Below, piece by piece: positions 8,894 to 19,393 of a DNA stretch of 55,741 bases; the stretch's first letter is position 1, and each line of letters opens with the position of its first letter. The translations under genes were made by a program, and so were the position numbers. The notes beneath the pieces are model-generated. The model was not told the DNA's origin. It ran no database searches and saw only the letters and a program-made list of their open reading frames with translations. Source of the stretch: Spirochaetaceae bacterium bin103 (lineage in GTDB: Bacteria > Spirochaetota > Spirochaetia > SZUA-6 > Bin103); assembly GCA_002238925.1 (NCBI GenBank), contig MPNH01000035.1, forward strand, positions 1 through 55,741. Reading direction: 5' to 3'.

Positions 8894-10471
8894 ATGCAGG
8901 GCATCGACAGGCGGCCGGCTGTGTCTGATGGGCGCGAGGCAGTGAGTTTCAAGCTCGACCGGATTACCCGCGAGATCCGCCGGAAGATCGAACGCTTCGA
9001 GGCACCGCTGGAGGCCAGCGAGGTCGGCACCGTGCTGTCGGTGGGCGACGGGATTGCCCGCCTCAGCGGGCTGTCGGGGGTGATGGCCACCGAACTGCTG
9101 GAGTTCCCGGGCGGCGTGCAGGGCATTGCCCTCAACCTCGAGCCGGACGAGGTGGGAGCCGTAATCGTGGGCGAATACGCCCACATCGAAGAAGGAGCTT
9201 TGGTCAAGAGCACCGGGCGCATCGCGTCGATTCCGGTCAGCGATGCGCTGATCGGGCGAGTGGTGGACGCCAACGGCGTGCCGGTGGATGGCCAGGGCCC
9301 GATCCAGGCCACCACCACGATGCCGATTGAGCGGGTGGCGCCCGGCGTGGTGGAACGCGTCAACGTGGACACCCCGGTGCAGACCGGCATCAAGGCGATA
9401 GACTCGATGACCCCGATCGGCCGCGGCCAGCGGCAGCTCGTGATCGGCGACCGCCAGACCGGCAAGACCGCGCTCGCCGTCGACACCATAATCAACCAGA
9501 AGGGTAAGGATCTGATTTGCGTGTACGTGGCGATTGGCCAGCGGCAGGGCCAGGTCGCCCAGGTGGTGGCCACGCTGCGCGAACACGACGCCATGGAGCA
9601 CACCATCGTGGTGGTGGCCGGAGCGGCCGATTCGGCGCCGCAGCAGTACGTTGCCCCGTACGCCGGCTGCGCCATCGGCGAGTACTTCATGGAGCAGGGC
9701 AAGGACGTGCTGCTGGTGTACGACGACCTGAGCAAGCACGCATGGGCCTACCGGCAGATTTCGCTGCTGCTGCGCCGGCCGCCCGGCCGCGAGGCGTATC
9801 CCGGCGATGTGTTCTACCTGCATTCGCGGCTGCTGGAACGGGCCGCGCGGCTGTCGCCGGCACGCGGCGGCGGGTCGCTCACTGCTCTGCCGATCATCGA
9901 AACCCTGGCCGGCGACGTCAGCGCGTACATCCCGACCAACGTCATCTCGATTACCGACGGACAGATCTACCTGGAGTCGGACCTGTTCTACGCCGGCCAG
10001 CGGCCAGCCGTGCACGTGGGCCTGTCCGTGTCGCGGGTCGGCGGCGACGCCCAGACCAAGGCGATGAAGCAGGTGGCCGGGCAACTGCGCCTGGACCTGG
10101 CGCAATACTACGCGCTCGCCGCGTTCGCGCAGTTCGGCTCCGACCTGGACCAGACCACGCGCGGCCAACTGGAACGCGGGCAGCGCCTCACCGAGCTGCT
10201 CAAGCAGCCGCAGTACCAGCCCCAGGGACTGGCTCACCAGGTAATCGGCGTCTTCGCACTGACCCAAGGCTTTGCAAATGGGGTGCCGGCAAGCGCCATT
10301 GCCAGCTACGTGGAAGGCCTGATTGGGCATATCGCCGATACGCAGCCGGCGATTATCCGCGGCATCGATTCCGAGTTGCAACTGACCGACGAAATCGAAA
10401 CGAGTCTGTCCGCCGCCGTACGGCAATATACGCGGCAGGCCGGGTACGAGGTGAAGGAGGACCAGGCCTAG
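8894..10471 (+). CDS. atpA: ATP synthase F1 subunit alpha
   Basis: The non-catalytic nucleotide-binding subunit of the F1 head. Visible are the N-terminal beta-barrel (V-G-D-G-I-A-R), the P-loop G-D-R-Q-T-G-K-T near residue 184, and the conserved [10 protein letters not shown] and S-Y-V-E-G-L segments. Length is 525. The ATG at 8894 has a weak Shine-Dalgarno (CAGGA). An in-frame GTG at 8942 (V-S-F-K-L-D-R-I) would give a start more like other alpha subunits, so the first 16 residues are uncertain. It lies between atpH and atpG. Confidence 0.97.
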   Translation: MQGIDRRPAVSDGREAVSFKLDRITREIRRKIERFEAPLEASEVGTVLSVGDGIARLSGLSGVMATELLEFPGGVQGIALNLEPDEVGAVIVGEYAHIEEGALVKSTGRIASIPVSDALIGRVVDANGVPVDGQGPIQATTTMPIERVAPGVVERVNVDTPVQTGIKAIDSMTPIGRGQRQLVIGDRQTGKTALAVDTIINQKGKDLICVYVAIGQRQGQVAQVVATLREHDAMEHTIVVVAGAADSAPQQYVAPYAGCAIGEYFMEQGKDVLLVYDDLSKHAWAYRQISLLLRRPPGREAYPGDVFYLHSRLLERAARLSPARGGGSLTALPIIETLAGDVSAYIPTNVISITDGQIYLESDLFYAGQRPAVHVGLSVSRVGGDAQTKAMKQVAGQLRLDLAQYYALAAFAQFGSDLDQTTRGQLERGQRLTELLKQPQYQPQGLAHQVIGVFALTQGFANGVPASAIASYVEGLIGHIADTQPAIIRGIDSELQLTDEIETSLSAAVRQYTRQAGYEVKEDQA

Positions 10472-10486
10472 CGCCTGGCAAGTCCG

Positions 10487-11419
10487 ATGGCAACAATCCG
10501 CGAACTGCGCACGCGCATTCGCAGCATCAGCAACTTGTCGCAGGTAACCAGGGCAATGGAGATGGTGGCGGCTTCGCGCATGCGCCGGGCGCAGGAGCAG
10601 GTCACCGCGTCGCGTCCGTATGCCGCCAAGGCGTGGGAGGTTCTCACGCAGCTGGTTGCGCAACGGGCGGTGGTGGATGTGCCGACGGGGCTGCTGACCG
10701 ACCGCGATCCGGTGCGCAGCGTGGTCCTGATCCTGATTTCCGGCGACCGCGGGTTGGCTGGTGGCTACAATGCGTCGATGCTGCGCACCGCCACGCAATT
10801 CCTGCAGAGCAAAGAGGGTACCGAGCAACGCATGATCACGGTCGGGCGCAAGGGCCGGGACGCCATGTTGCGCGCGGGCTACACGATCGAGGCGGAGTTC
10901 GGCGACCTGCCGGATCGCCCGCGGGAGAGCGACGTGACCCCGATCGCCCGGCTCGCCACCGACGGCTTCCTGAGCGGCGCCAGCGACGCGGTGTATATCG
11001 GTTACACCGACTTCGTCAACGTACTGCGCCAGCAGCCCTGGGTGCGGCAACTCCTGCCGCTGCATCCGGACGCGTTGACCGACGCCGCCGGCGACGAACG
11101 GCAGCGCCCGATCATGGCCAGCTATCTGCGCGACACGCCGCCGCCGCTGGAGGGCGGTTACAGCTACGAGCGCGCCATGGAGAACCTGCTGGAGCAGGTG
11201 GTGCGCCGCTTCGTGGAACTGCAGATCTACCAGGCGGTCGTGGAGTCGCTGGCCAGCGAACACGCGGCGCGCATGGTGGCGATGCGCAACGCCACCGACA
11301 ACGCCAACGACCTGTTGAAGGATCTCACCATGACCTACAACAAGCTGCGCCAGCAGTCGATTACCGAAGAGATGCTGGACATTGCCGGCGGCGCCGAGGC
11401 GCTGAGAGCCGCCGGCTGA
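10487..11419 (+). CDS. atpG: ATP synthase F1 subunit gamma
   Basis: The central rotor shaft. Both terminal helices are conserved: N-terminal R-I-R-S-I-S-N-L-S-Q-V-T-R-A-M-E-M-V-A, and C-terminal A-T-D-N-A-N-D-L then L-T-M-T-Y-N-K-L-R-Q-Q-S-I-T-E-E. The Rossmann-like middle contains S-G-D-R-G-L-A-G-G-Y-N. Length (310) is slightly long, with an extra charged insert around residues 190-220. The start is ATG, 15 bp after atpA. Confidence 0.96.
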   Translation: MATIRELRTRIRSISNLSQVTRAMEMVAASRMRRAQEQVTASRPYAAKAWEVLTQLVAQRAVVDVPTGLLTDRDPVRSVVLILISGDRGLAGGYNASMLRTATQFLQSKEGTEQRMITVGRKGRDAMLRAGYTIEAEFGDLPDRPRESDVTPIARLATDGFLSGASDAVYIGYTDFVNVLRQQPWVRQLLPLHPDALTDAAGDERQRPIMASYLRDTPPPLEGGYSYERAMENLLEQVVRRFVELQIYQAVVESLASEHAARMVAMRNATDNANDLLKDLTMTYNKLRQQSITEEMLDIAGGAEALRAAG

Positions 11420-11438
11420 GTTCGTGAGAGAGGAATGA

Positions 11439-12893
<1,455 letters not shown>

Positions 12894-12894
12894 C

Positions 12895-13368
12895 ATGAGC
12901 GGGACCGGTCACGCCGAGACGCCGGAGACCACCAGCGCTGCGGCCGCCGGGCGCCTGCGCCTGGAGATTCTGACCATCGAACGCCAGTTGTTCGACGAGC
13001 AGGTGAGTATGGTAATTGCGCCGGGCTCGGATGGCGTGGTTGGCATTCTGCCGCACCATCAGCCGATGCTGACTGCCCTGGAGCACGGCGAACTGGTTAT
13101 CCGGGCCGACGGACAGAGCGACCGATACGTGGCGATCGGCGGCGGCGTGATGCAGGTGCTGCCCGATCACGTGGTGGTGCTCGCCGACCGCGCCGAACAC
13201 GCCGACGAAATCGACCTGGCGCTGGCCGAAGAGGCTCACCGGCGGGCGGTCGAGTTGATGGAGCGCGGCCCCGACGATCTGGAACTCGGGCGTGCCCACG
13301 AGGCACTGCGCCACTCTGCCGTGCGCCTGGCTGTTGCGCGCCGCCATCACGGGCGCATGCCGCGCTGA
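12895..13368 (+). CDS. atpC: ATP synthase F1 subunit epsilon
   Basis: The regulatory and coupling subunit of the central stalk: an N-terminal beta-sandwich (about residues 18-100) with G-S-D-G-V-V-G-I-L-P-H-H, then a helical hairpin. Length (157) is longer than the usual 130-140 because of about 18 extra N-terminal residues and a basic C-terminus. It is the last gene of the atp operon. The next gene converges on it with a 39-bp gap that holds a GC-rich inverted repeat (GCCGCC / GGCGGC, about 13377-13403) but no T-run. Confidence 0.95.
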   Translation: MSGTGHAETPETTSAAAAGRLRLEILTIERQLFDEQVSMVIAPGSDGVVGILPHHQPMLTALEHGELVIRADGQSDRYVAIGGGVMQVLPDHVVVLADRAEHADEIDLALAEEAHRRAVELMERGPDDLELGRAHEALRHSAVRLAVARRHHGRMPR

Positions 13369-13407
13369 TCTGAACGCCGCCGGCCCTGCTCCCGCGCGGC
13401 GGCCCCC

Positions 13408-14718
13408 TTACCAGCCGCCCGCGCTCTGCGACCCGGCGTTCGCGGGCGGCGGCGCCACGTCGGCCAGCAACAGCCGCAGTTGGTTCGCACGTCGGTACAA
13501 GACCGCCATCCTGCCGCCCGCGCGTAGCGCGCGCGCTTCCTGCACCGGCTCACCGCCGCGTGCCAGGATCAGCTTCCGATAGGAACCTTCGGCGCCCGGC
13601 AGCACCAGGGAGAGGCGATATTCGGGGTCGCCGGACTCGCCCAGGGCGAGTTCCGAGAACAGAACGGTGAGCGTCGGATGCGTGGCATCGGCCTCGCCCT
13701 GGTCCGGAAACGCCGCCAGTGCGTGCACCTCGCGGGCCAGCGTAATCTTGCGTTCGGGACCGATGGCGCCGCTGTGGTCAACCGTTACGGCAACGATCTC
13801 GTGTGCCCCGCGGGCGGCGCCGTCGCTGGTTTCCTGCGCGGTGCGGTCGTCACGGGCGTATGCCACCACCAGTAGCTCCCTGGAGCTACATGCCACCGAC
13901 AGGGGCGGAGGCGGCAACTCCGGCGGGCGTCCGGGAAGCTCGACCCGCAACCCGTCATGGCCATCTTCCACAACCAGCAATCCGGCCGCGTCGAACAGGG
14001 AGAAGCCGTACCGGCCCGCGCAATGGAAGGGGCTGAGCGCGGGGCCGGGCGCATCGGGAGCCCCGGTCGGCGCGGCATCCGGCGGCAACGAACGGTCGCC
14101 GGCATGGATTGGAGCGGAATGCTCGGCCAGCAGAGCGGGCCGCACCTCGTACGCCAGCGCGGGCTGTTCGGCCCGTTCGCCAGGCAGGCCGAACAGCGTG
14201 AACCCGGCATGTTCCGAATCGGATCCGGTGCCCGGTAGTACGCCGACCGGCACAAAGGGCTCCGGCAGCAGGTCGACCGTCCACGGGTCGGAGCTGTCCA
14301 GCGAGCGGTAGATCCACTTCGTGACGCGCGCGTCCGCGAGTTCCTGGTCGGCATAGAACAGGTGCTCGAGTCCGGCGTGCTGCAGGTAGGCGTGGCGGCC
14401 GAAGTAGGGGTTGATACCCGGCACCAGGTCGATGCGGTCGATGGTTACCACCTCGTCCACGGCCGCCTGCGGCGCGGCCAGCGGGCCGCGCGCAAGACGC
14501 AGGGTGAGGTCGGCCGCGTCGGCGAACACGGCAATCCATTGGCCGCCGTCCGCGGACTCCTGCAACGAGTAGAACGGCGGCGCGTGTTCGGCGAGCACCA
14601 CGCTCTCCGGGAGCGCCAGGACCGGTTTGGATTCGGTTCCCGCAGGCGCCTCCGATTTCGCGCAGCTCACAACCGCCGCGGCCGCGACCAACACGACGGC
14701 CAAGTACCGGATTCCCAT
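13408..14718 (-). CDS. Putative lipoprotein of unknown function
   Basis: A 436-residue protein starting at the ATG at 14718, chosen because it begins a clean lipoprotein signal peptide: basic start, hydrophobic core, and a lipobox ending A-V-V-S-C at about residue 19. A longer start 12 codons upstream would spoil this. The mature part is rich in beta-strand-like segments with W, Y and charged residues and has no motif I recognise; it could be a beta-propeller or a secreted binding protein. It is convergent with the atp operon and divergent from the flavodoxin-like gene, with which it shares a 56-bp intergenic region. Confidence 0.7.
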   Translation of the reverse strand: MGIRYLAVVLVAAAAVVSCAKSEAPAGTESKPVLALPESVVLAEHAPPFYSLQESADGGQWIAVFADAADLTLRLARGPLAAPQAAVDEVVTIDRIDLVPGINPYFGRHAYLQHAGLEHLFYADQELADARVTKWIYRSLDSSDPWTVDLLPEPFVPVGVLPGTGSDSEHAGFTLFGLPGERAEQPALAYEVRPALLAEHSAPIHAGDRSLPPDAAPTGAPDAPGPALSPFHCAGRYGFSLFDAAGLLVVEDGHDGLRVELPGRPPELPPPPLSVACSSRELLVVAYARDDRTAQETSDGAARGAHEIVAVTVDHSGAIGPERKITLAREVHALAAFPDQGEADATHPTLTVLFSELALGESGDPEYRLSLVLPGAEGSYRKLILARGGEPVQEARALRAGGRMAVLYRRANQLRLLLADVAPPPANAGSQSAGGW

Positions 14719-14774
14719 TGACCACGCATTTGGCGGCTCCCTATACTGGCTCAAGTGCCAACAGCTCCTTGCAT

Positions 14775-15188
14775 ATGCGTATCGCGGTAGTATTCTTCGA
14801 GGGCAAGAATCGCAAACGGCTGCTTGGTCTTGCGCAGGCGCTGGCGAAGGGGATCGAGACCCAGGGCCATCAGGTCGATGTGATCGACGGCGGCCACGAC
14901 GTCAATAGCAAGCTTACCATCTACGGCTACATTGCCATAGGCGGGGAGGCGATCACCACCTTTACCGGCAAGATTCCGGACGTGGTGTCACGTTACCTGA
15001 AGAACGCCGGGATGATCTCCGGCAAGCGCTGTTACGCGTTTGTCGGCAAATCCCCGATCAGCGCCAACCGAGCCTTGCAGCGGATCATGAAGGCGATGGA
15101 GGGGGAGGGCATGTTCCTGAAGAACTCAGGCGTGCTCAACTCCGAGGTCGAAGCTCAGGAGGTCGGTCGCCGCCTGCACGTCGCCTAG
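14775..15188 (+). CDS. Flavodoxin-like family protein
   Basis: A 137-residue small alpha/beta protein. It begins M-R-I-A-V-V-F-F-E-G-K-N-R, the pattern of a flavodoxin phosphate-loop strand, and continues with an amphipathic helix, a V-D-V-I-D-G strand and G-Y-I-A-I-G-G-E. The P-loop is not the canonical T/S-x-T-G-N-T, so FMN binding is uncertain. I chose the ATG at 14775 because residues upstream are shadow sequence. It stands alone between two minus-strand genes. A role in electron transfer or flavin sensing is inference only. Confidence 0.65.
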   Translation: MRIAVVFFEGKNRKRLLGLAQALAKGIETQGHQVDVIDGGHDVNSKLTIYGYIAIGGEAITTFTGKIPDVVSRYLKNAGMISGKRCYAFVGKSPISANRALQRIMKAMEGEGMFLKNSGVLNSEVEAQEVGRRLHVA

Positions 15189-15219
15189 CCTGGCCTCCCG
15201 CCCCGGGCTGCGCCGCGTG

Positions 15220-15993
15220 CTACTCCTTCCAGGGAAAAATCATTCCGCGCAGCGTTCGCTTGCCGACCCGGTCGCGGTCATCCACCAGCAGGGCGTCCCA
15301 GGGGATCTTCTTGCGGTCGGCGTCCGGGTGCTCCTCCAGGTAATCGTACTTGTAGAGGCGCAGTTTCAACGCAACGTTGTGCCACACCAGAACGGCCCCG
15401 AGCCCCGGCAGAATGCCGCCCGTGAACAGCGACACCGCCACAATGCCCAACGCTCCGACCGCGAGCACCAGCATCAACCCGGTGTTGTCGAAGAACAGGA
15501 GCAGCATCTTGCGGATCATCTTGCGCGGGGTGCGCTCGAGCCGCGACTGGATCGGAAAGAAGAACTGCGCCGCCAGCACCCACCCGACGGTGACCCACAG
15601 CAGGATGATCTGGCCCATCATGCCGAGCACCGCCTGGTCCACCTGGGCATACACGCGGAACGCCACCTGCAGGATCACGAAGTAGACGCCATTGACCAAT
15701 GCAAACAGCAGCGTGGTCTGGTAGGTGTCCTGGATTGCATCCCAGAACGACGCGAAGCCGGGCGACTGGTAGTCTGCAATCGCGCTCGCCACCGCACTCG
15801 CTCCGCCGGTATAGACGCAGAAACAAGCCAGCGCAACCACTTGCAGTGCCAGGGTGAGCGCCAGGCCCGGGGCGATTACCGGTGCGTACACGAGCAGCGC
15901 GACCGGGGCGTAGAAGCCAATGTTGAGCAGCAGCACCCGGAACAGGTTGTCCCAAGTATCGAAGAACGCTTTCTTGATCAGAAATCCGAGCAT
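15220..15993 (-). CDS. Multi-pass membrane protein, unknown function
   Basis: A 257-residue protein with about five or six hydrophobic segments between residues 15 and 225, a basic loop (R-L-E-R-T-P-R-K-M-I-R-K), and a soluble C-terminal tail containing Y-K-Y-D-Y-L-E-E-H-P-D-A-D-R-K-K-I-P-W. The N-terminus M-L-G-F-L-I-K-K-A-F-F-D-T-W-D-N faintly recalls DUF624/YesL-type proteins, which is weak. The ATG at 15993 is preferred; the longer frame upstream is arginine/proline-rich shadow sequence. The gene is convergent with the flavodoxin-like gene and divergent from the J-domain gene. Confidence 0.7.
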   Translation of the reverse strand: MLGFLIKKAFFDTWDNLFRVLLLNIGFYAPVALLVYAPVIAPGLALTLALQVVALACFCVYTGGASAVASAIADYQSPGFASFWDAIQDTYQTTLLFALVNGVYFVILQVAFRVYAQVDQAVLGMMGQIILLWVTVGWVLAAQFFFPIQSRLERTPRKMIRKMLLLFFDNTGLMLVLAVGALGIVAVSLFTGGILPGLGAVLVWHNVALKLRLYKYDYLEEHPDADRKKIPWDALLVDDRDRVGKRTLRGMIFPWKE

Positions 15994-16106
15994 GTCAGGC
16001 AGTCGTGTGCACCCTTGTACCACGGGACCGGACGGTGGACAACAGGCCCGTGGCGATGCCGCCGGCGCGATGCCCCGGGGCGGCGGCGCGCGGCGGCACA
16101 ATAGGG

Positions 16107-16135
16107 TTGACAGCCTGATCGGCGTATCCTAAACT
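16107..16135 (+). promoter_or_regulatory. Strong sigma70-type promoter upstream of J-domain gene
   Basis: A perfect TTGACA (16107-16112) and TAAACT (16130-16135) are separated by 17 bp. Transcription would start near 16142, leaving a leader of about 85 nt before the chosen TTG start at 16227. Confidence 0.6.
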
Positions 16136-16226
16136 TCGCGACGATAGCTTGGTGGAATGGCCGCCAGGTTATCGGGCGGGCAGTTCAGGGAGGGGCAGTC
16201 CCCGTCACGGCCAATGGGGTTGTGCC

Positions 16227-17024
16227 TTGTCTCCCAACCACTACAAGATCCTCGGTATTTCGCCGCGGGCCAGCGCCGTCGAGATCAAACGCTCTTTTCG
16301 TCGCCGTGCCAAGGAACTTCATCCCGACACCGCACTCGCTGGTTCTGACGAGCGCATGCGGTCGCTTATCGACGCCTACGAGGTGCTCAGCGATCCGCAG
16401 CGGCGCACCAACTACGATCGCACCCATGCCAGCCTGTTCCGGACCGTCACGTTCGATTACCGCGACTTCCTCAGGCAGCGCCGGCACGACTACGTCAGTC
16501 AAACCAAACTCATCTTCTATGATCTGCTGAACTCCCACGACGAGGAGGCGTTGGAGATTTACGAGCAACTCCTCATGGCCCACATCGATCTGCGCAAGTA
16601 CATGTCCCACGAGGATTTCATGGACTGTTCGTTTCTCCTTGCGGAGGCATTCGAGCGGCGTGGCGACCTGGTGAAGTCGGCGGACCTGTATCGGCGGCTC
16701 TTCCTGTACGAACGCGAGCGTCCCTACTTTCGTCATTTCATCGACGAGGTAGTGGAACGGCTGCGCACCCTGATCTGCTTCAGAATGGTGCCGCGCCTTC
16801 CGGCGAACGTGGTCATCGACCACATTGAGGATCTGATCGACCTGGAGATTTCGCGCAAGGACTCCGCGTTCTTCCACAAAAAGATTGCCGAGATCTACTC
16901 CAGCAGTGGCGACAATGACCGCGCTGCCGAGCACCTGCGCCGGGGCCTGTCCCTGGATACCAAGCTTGCCGGCGTGAAGAAACTCAAGGAAAAGATCGGG
17001 TTTCGCGAGTTCGTCACCATGTAG
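16227..17024 (+). CDS. J-domain (DnaJ-like) protein with helical C-terminal region
   Basis: A co-chaperone-like protein of about 265 residues. Residues 4-60 form a J-domain (H-Y-K-I-L-G-I), with the essential H-P-D at 32-34 and the closing Y-E-V-L-S-D-P-x-x-R-x-x-Y-D. The rest has no Gly/Phe linker or zinc fingers; it is helical, resembling tetratricopeptide-type repeats (E-A-F-E-R-R-G-D-L, D-N-D-R-A-A-E-H-L). It would stimulate a DnaK partner and may hold a client through its helical part. The start is uncertain: TTG at 16227 gives a normal J-domain N-terminus, and TTG 16149 or GTG 16152 are alternatives. Confidence 0.8.
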   Translation: MSPNHYKILGISPRASAVEIKRSFRRRAKELHPDTALAGSDERMRSLIDAYEVLSDPQRRTNYDRTHASLFRTVTFDYRDFLRQRRHDYVSQTKLIFYDLLNSHDEEALEIYEQLLMAHIDLRKYMSHEDFMDCSFLLAEAFERRGDLVKSADLYRRLFLYERERPYFRHFIDEVVERLRTLICFRMVPRLPANVVIDHIEDLIDLEISRKDSAFFHKKIAEIYSSSGDNDRAAEHLRRGLSLDTKLAGVKKLKEKIGFREFVTM

Positions 17025-17078
17025 CAGCCTGCCGTCCGTACGCCATCTTGGCCAACCGGTTCGTCCTGCGACCGTGGC

Positions 17079-17090
17079 GCGTGGTATATT
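17079..17090 (+). promoter_or_regulatory. Possible extended -10 promoter of the SurA-like gene
   Basis: TATATT at 17085-17090 is preceded by TGG (an extended -10 pattern), 15 bp upstream of the ATG. No convincing -35 hexamer is seen. Confidence 0.3.
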
Positions 17091-17105
17091 GCGTTCCGGA
17101 GGACC

Positions 17106-18188
17106 ATGGTCGGCCGCACAACCCGTCTTGCTCTGATTCTCGTCAGTCTGATTCCGGGCGTCCTGATTCCGGGCGTCGTCGCGTCGCAGGCGATCGATCG
17201 CCCCGCAGCCACCGTACGGCTTCAGAAGATTGCCGTCATCGGCGTGCGCGAACTGCGCACCCAGATCGAGTTGCTGGAGTTGCGCACCGGTCAGCCGGTA
17301 CCGGTCGAGCAGCGTCCGGCCATCCTGGATCTCCTGGTCGGCGAGCAGCTGTTCGACCAGGCCGCGGAGCGCGAACGCGTGACGGTGAGCGATGCCGACG
17401 TGGACGCTCGCATCGCTCAGCTTCGTGACCAGGAGGGGCACCGCCTGAACCTGGGACGCGCGCTCACCGACGCCGAGTACCGGTCGCTGGTCAGCGAGAC
17501 CGGCCTGTCCTGGGACGAGTACCGCGAGCAACTTCGCAAGGCGCTCATTCAACAGCGCTACGTGGCGCGCGTGCGCGGCGACGAATTGCGCAGCGTCGAG
17601 TTGCCCAACGAGGCGGATGTCGAGGAGTTCTACGAGGCGAACAAGACCACCGTGTTCGTGCAGCCGGACATGGTTCAGTTCAAGCACATCTTCTTCGATA
17701 CGCGCAATGTCAACGAGGCGTCCGCGCGCCTGGCGGTGCGCGAGCGTGCGGAGCGGGTGCACCGCGAGTTGATGAACGGCGCCAGCTTCGATCAACTGGT
17801 GCGCACCCATTCCGAGGATGCCGAGTCGCACGACTCAGGCGGCCTGTTCGGTACCTACCTGCGGCGCGACGACCAAGCCACCAGCCAGCTGTTGGGGCGG
17901 GAGTTCTTCGAGGCGCCGTTCGGCATGGACGAAGGCGAGACCAGCGGGGTGCTGCGCTCCAACGTCGGTTTCCACATCGTGCGCGTGGTCGACAAGTTGA
18001 CGGCCCGCATCCTCGGCCTCGACGATCCGGTCAATCCGCTTTCGGACAGCACGGTACGCGACCAGATCCGCGTGCTGCTGGCGAACAGCGTGCAGACGCA
18101 GGCATACCAGTCCGCGCTGCTGGCCACCCTGGACGATCTGCGCCAGGAGGCCGAGGTGCGCATCTTCGAGGAGAATCTTCAGTGGTAG
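17106..18188 (+). CDS. SurA-like periplasmic peptidyl-prolyl isomerase (parvulin)
   Basis: A 360-residue exported foldase. It has a signal peptide (residues 1-27, cleavage near V-A-S-Q), a SurA-like helical N-domain (about 60-180), and a parvulin/PpiC domain (about 185-300) with V-Q-F-K-H-I-F-F-D, F-D-Q-L-V-R-T-H-S-E-D, G-G-L-F-G and the closing V-G-F-H-I-V-R-V. It would help outer-membrane proteins fold in the periplasm. GGAGG lies 3 bp upstream of the ATG. The outer-membrane protein and lipoprotein genes two positions downstream fit an envelope-biogenesis cluster, with nusB in between. Confidence 0.85.
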   Translation: MVGRTTRLALILVSLIPGVLIPGVVASQAIDRPAATVRLQKIAVIGVRELRTQIELLELRTGQPVPVEQRPAILDLLVGEQLFDQAAERERVTVSDADVDARIAQLRDQEGHRLNLGRALTDAEYRSLVSETGLSWDEYREQLRKALIQQRYVARVRGDELRSVELPNEADVEEFYEANKTTVFVQPDMVQFKHIFFDTRNVNEASARLAVRERAERVHRELMNGASFDQLVRTHSEDAESHDSGGLFGTYLRRDDQATSQLLGREFFEAPFGMDEGETSGVLRSNVGFHIVRVVDKLTARILGLDDPVNPLSDSTVRDQIRVLLANSVQTQAYQSALLATLDDLRQEAEVRIFEENLQW

Positions 18189-18219
18189 CGCGGCTCGGCG
18201 CGCGGGTGGGCGGTTGCTG

Positions 18220-18675
18220 ATGGGCAAGCGGCGCGAGGCACGCACGATCGCCGTGCAGACCATGTACCGGTTCGAGATATCACGCGCGCCCCTGACCGAG
18301 TTGTTCGATTACTCCTGGATCGGCACCGAGCGGCGGCGCGGCATGGCGCCGGCGACGCTCGAGTTTGCCTCGTTGCTGGTCGCCGGGTGCATCGAGAACC
18401 TGGCGGCAATCGACCGGGAGATTGCCGGCCATCTGGAGCACTGGGACATTGAGCGCGTGTCCCGGATCGACCTGTCGGTGCTGAGGGTCGGCACCTACTG
18501 CCTGCTGCACCAGCGCGACATCCCGGCCGAGGTGACGCTCGACGAGAGCGTGGCGGTGGCCGGGCAGTTCGGCGGCGAGCATTCCTATCGATTCGTCAAC
18601 GGCGTACTGGACGGCATATACCGGCGCGTCGGCGCCACGCCGGACACCGTTGCCGCGCGACCCGCTGGAGGTTAG
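18220..18675 (+). CDS. nusB: Transcription antitermination factor NusB
   Basis: A 151-residue all-helical factor that with NusE binds boxA RNA in rRNA operons. The N-terminal G-K-R-R-E-A-R-T-I-A-V-Q-T-M-Y and the segment R-I-D-L-S-V-L-R-V-G-T-Y-C-L-L are characteristic, followed by V-T-L-D-E-S-V and the C-terminal F-V-N-G-V-L-D-G-I. The ATG at 18220 is used; a TTG two codons earlier is also possible. It lies 31 bp after the SurA-like gene, probably in the same operon. Confidence 0.92.
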   Translation: MGKRREARTIAVQTMYRFEISRAPLTELFDYSWIGTERRRGMAPATLEFASLLVAGCIENLAAIDREIAGHLEHWDIERVSRIDLSVLRVGTYCLLHQRDIPAEVTLDESVAVAGQFGGEHSYRFVNGVLDGIYRRVGATPDTVAARPAGG

Positions 18676-18715
18676 ATGTTGCCGGTGCCGGGCGCCAGGT
18701 GGTAGGGTAGCTGCG

Positions 18716-19393
18716 GTGATTTGCTTGTACCGGTGGCTCTGTACCACCACGCTTGGGGCGCTGGTCCTGGTTGGTGGGCTGGCCTTGCCGACCGCCGCGC
18801 TGGCTCAGGATCAGGGTGAGGACGGCGTCGGGAGCGAGGCTGACGGCGAACCGTTGGTCGCGCCGCGCTATGGATTCGGGGACAGCACGCTGGCCATGCG
18901 GCTGGGAATTGCCCTGCCGCTGTTCCTGCTGGCTACCGACGAGGTGGAGACCCCCGACGGCGACAGGAACAACGTGCTGCCCGCCAACCTGTCGGTGGTG
19001 GGCTCGGCGGCCGTCAACTGGAACGTCTACCTGAATGAGTCGTTCACGATCGGCGCCGAACTTGGCGGCGGTCTGGCCGTCGACATCAACGACGCGCTCT
19101 GGTACATGGTGCCGATCCTGGTCCGCGGCGGCTACGTGATCAGCCTGCCGCAGATGGAGATTCCAATCAGCGCCGGATTGGGGGCCGTGGTGATGCGCTT
19201 GGTGGACAACACCCGGGTGGCATTCGCCCTGCAACCGGGAGCGGGATTTCTGTGGCGCGCCACCCCCGACTGGTCGTTTGGCGCCACGCTCGAGTACTGG
19301 TTCTCTTGGGAACCGCCGTGGGCGGATGCCAGCGATCCGCACTTTTTCGGCAACTTCGTCAGTGCGTCCGCGACCGCGGTGTATCACTTCTGA
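18716..19393 (+). CDS. Small outer-membrane beta-barrel-like protein
   Basis: A 225-residue exported protein. The GTG at 18716 gives a signal peptide of about 30 residues ending A-L-A-Q-D. The mature part alternates hydrophobic and polar residues in about eight strands rich in Gly, Trp and Tyr, and ends in Y-H-F, a typical C-terminal barrel signal. This fits an 8-stranded OmpW/OmpA-size barrel; I do not recognise the exact family. Its last base overlaps the start of the next gene (TGATG), so the two are likely co-translated. Confidence 0.7.
   Translation: MICLYRWLCTTTLGALVLVGGLALPTAALAQDQGEDGVGSEADGEPLVAPRYGFGDSTLAMRLGIALPLFLLATDEVETPDGDRNNVLPANLSVVGSAAVNWNVYLNESFTIGAELGGGLAVDINDALWYMVPILVRGGYVISLPQMEIPISAGLGAVVMRLVDNTRVAFALQPGAGFLWRATPDWSFGATLEYWFSWEPPWADASDPHFFGNFVSASATAVYHF

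Noticed and set aside
13377..13403. GC-rich inverted repeat after atpC as an intrinsic terminator
   Set aside because: The stem is short and no T-tract follows; not enough to call.
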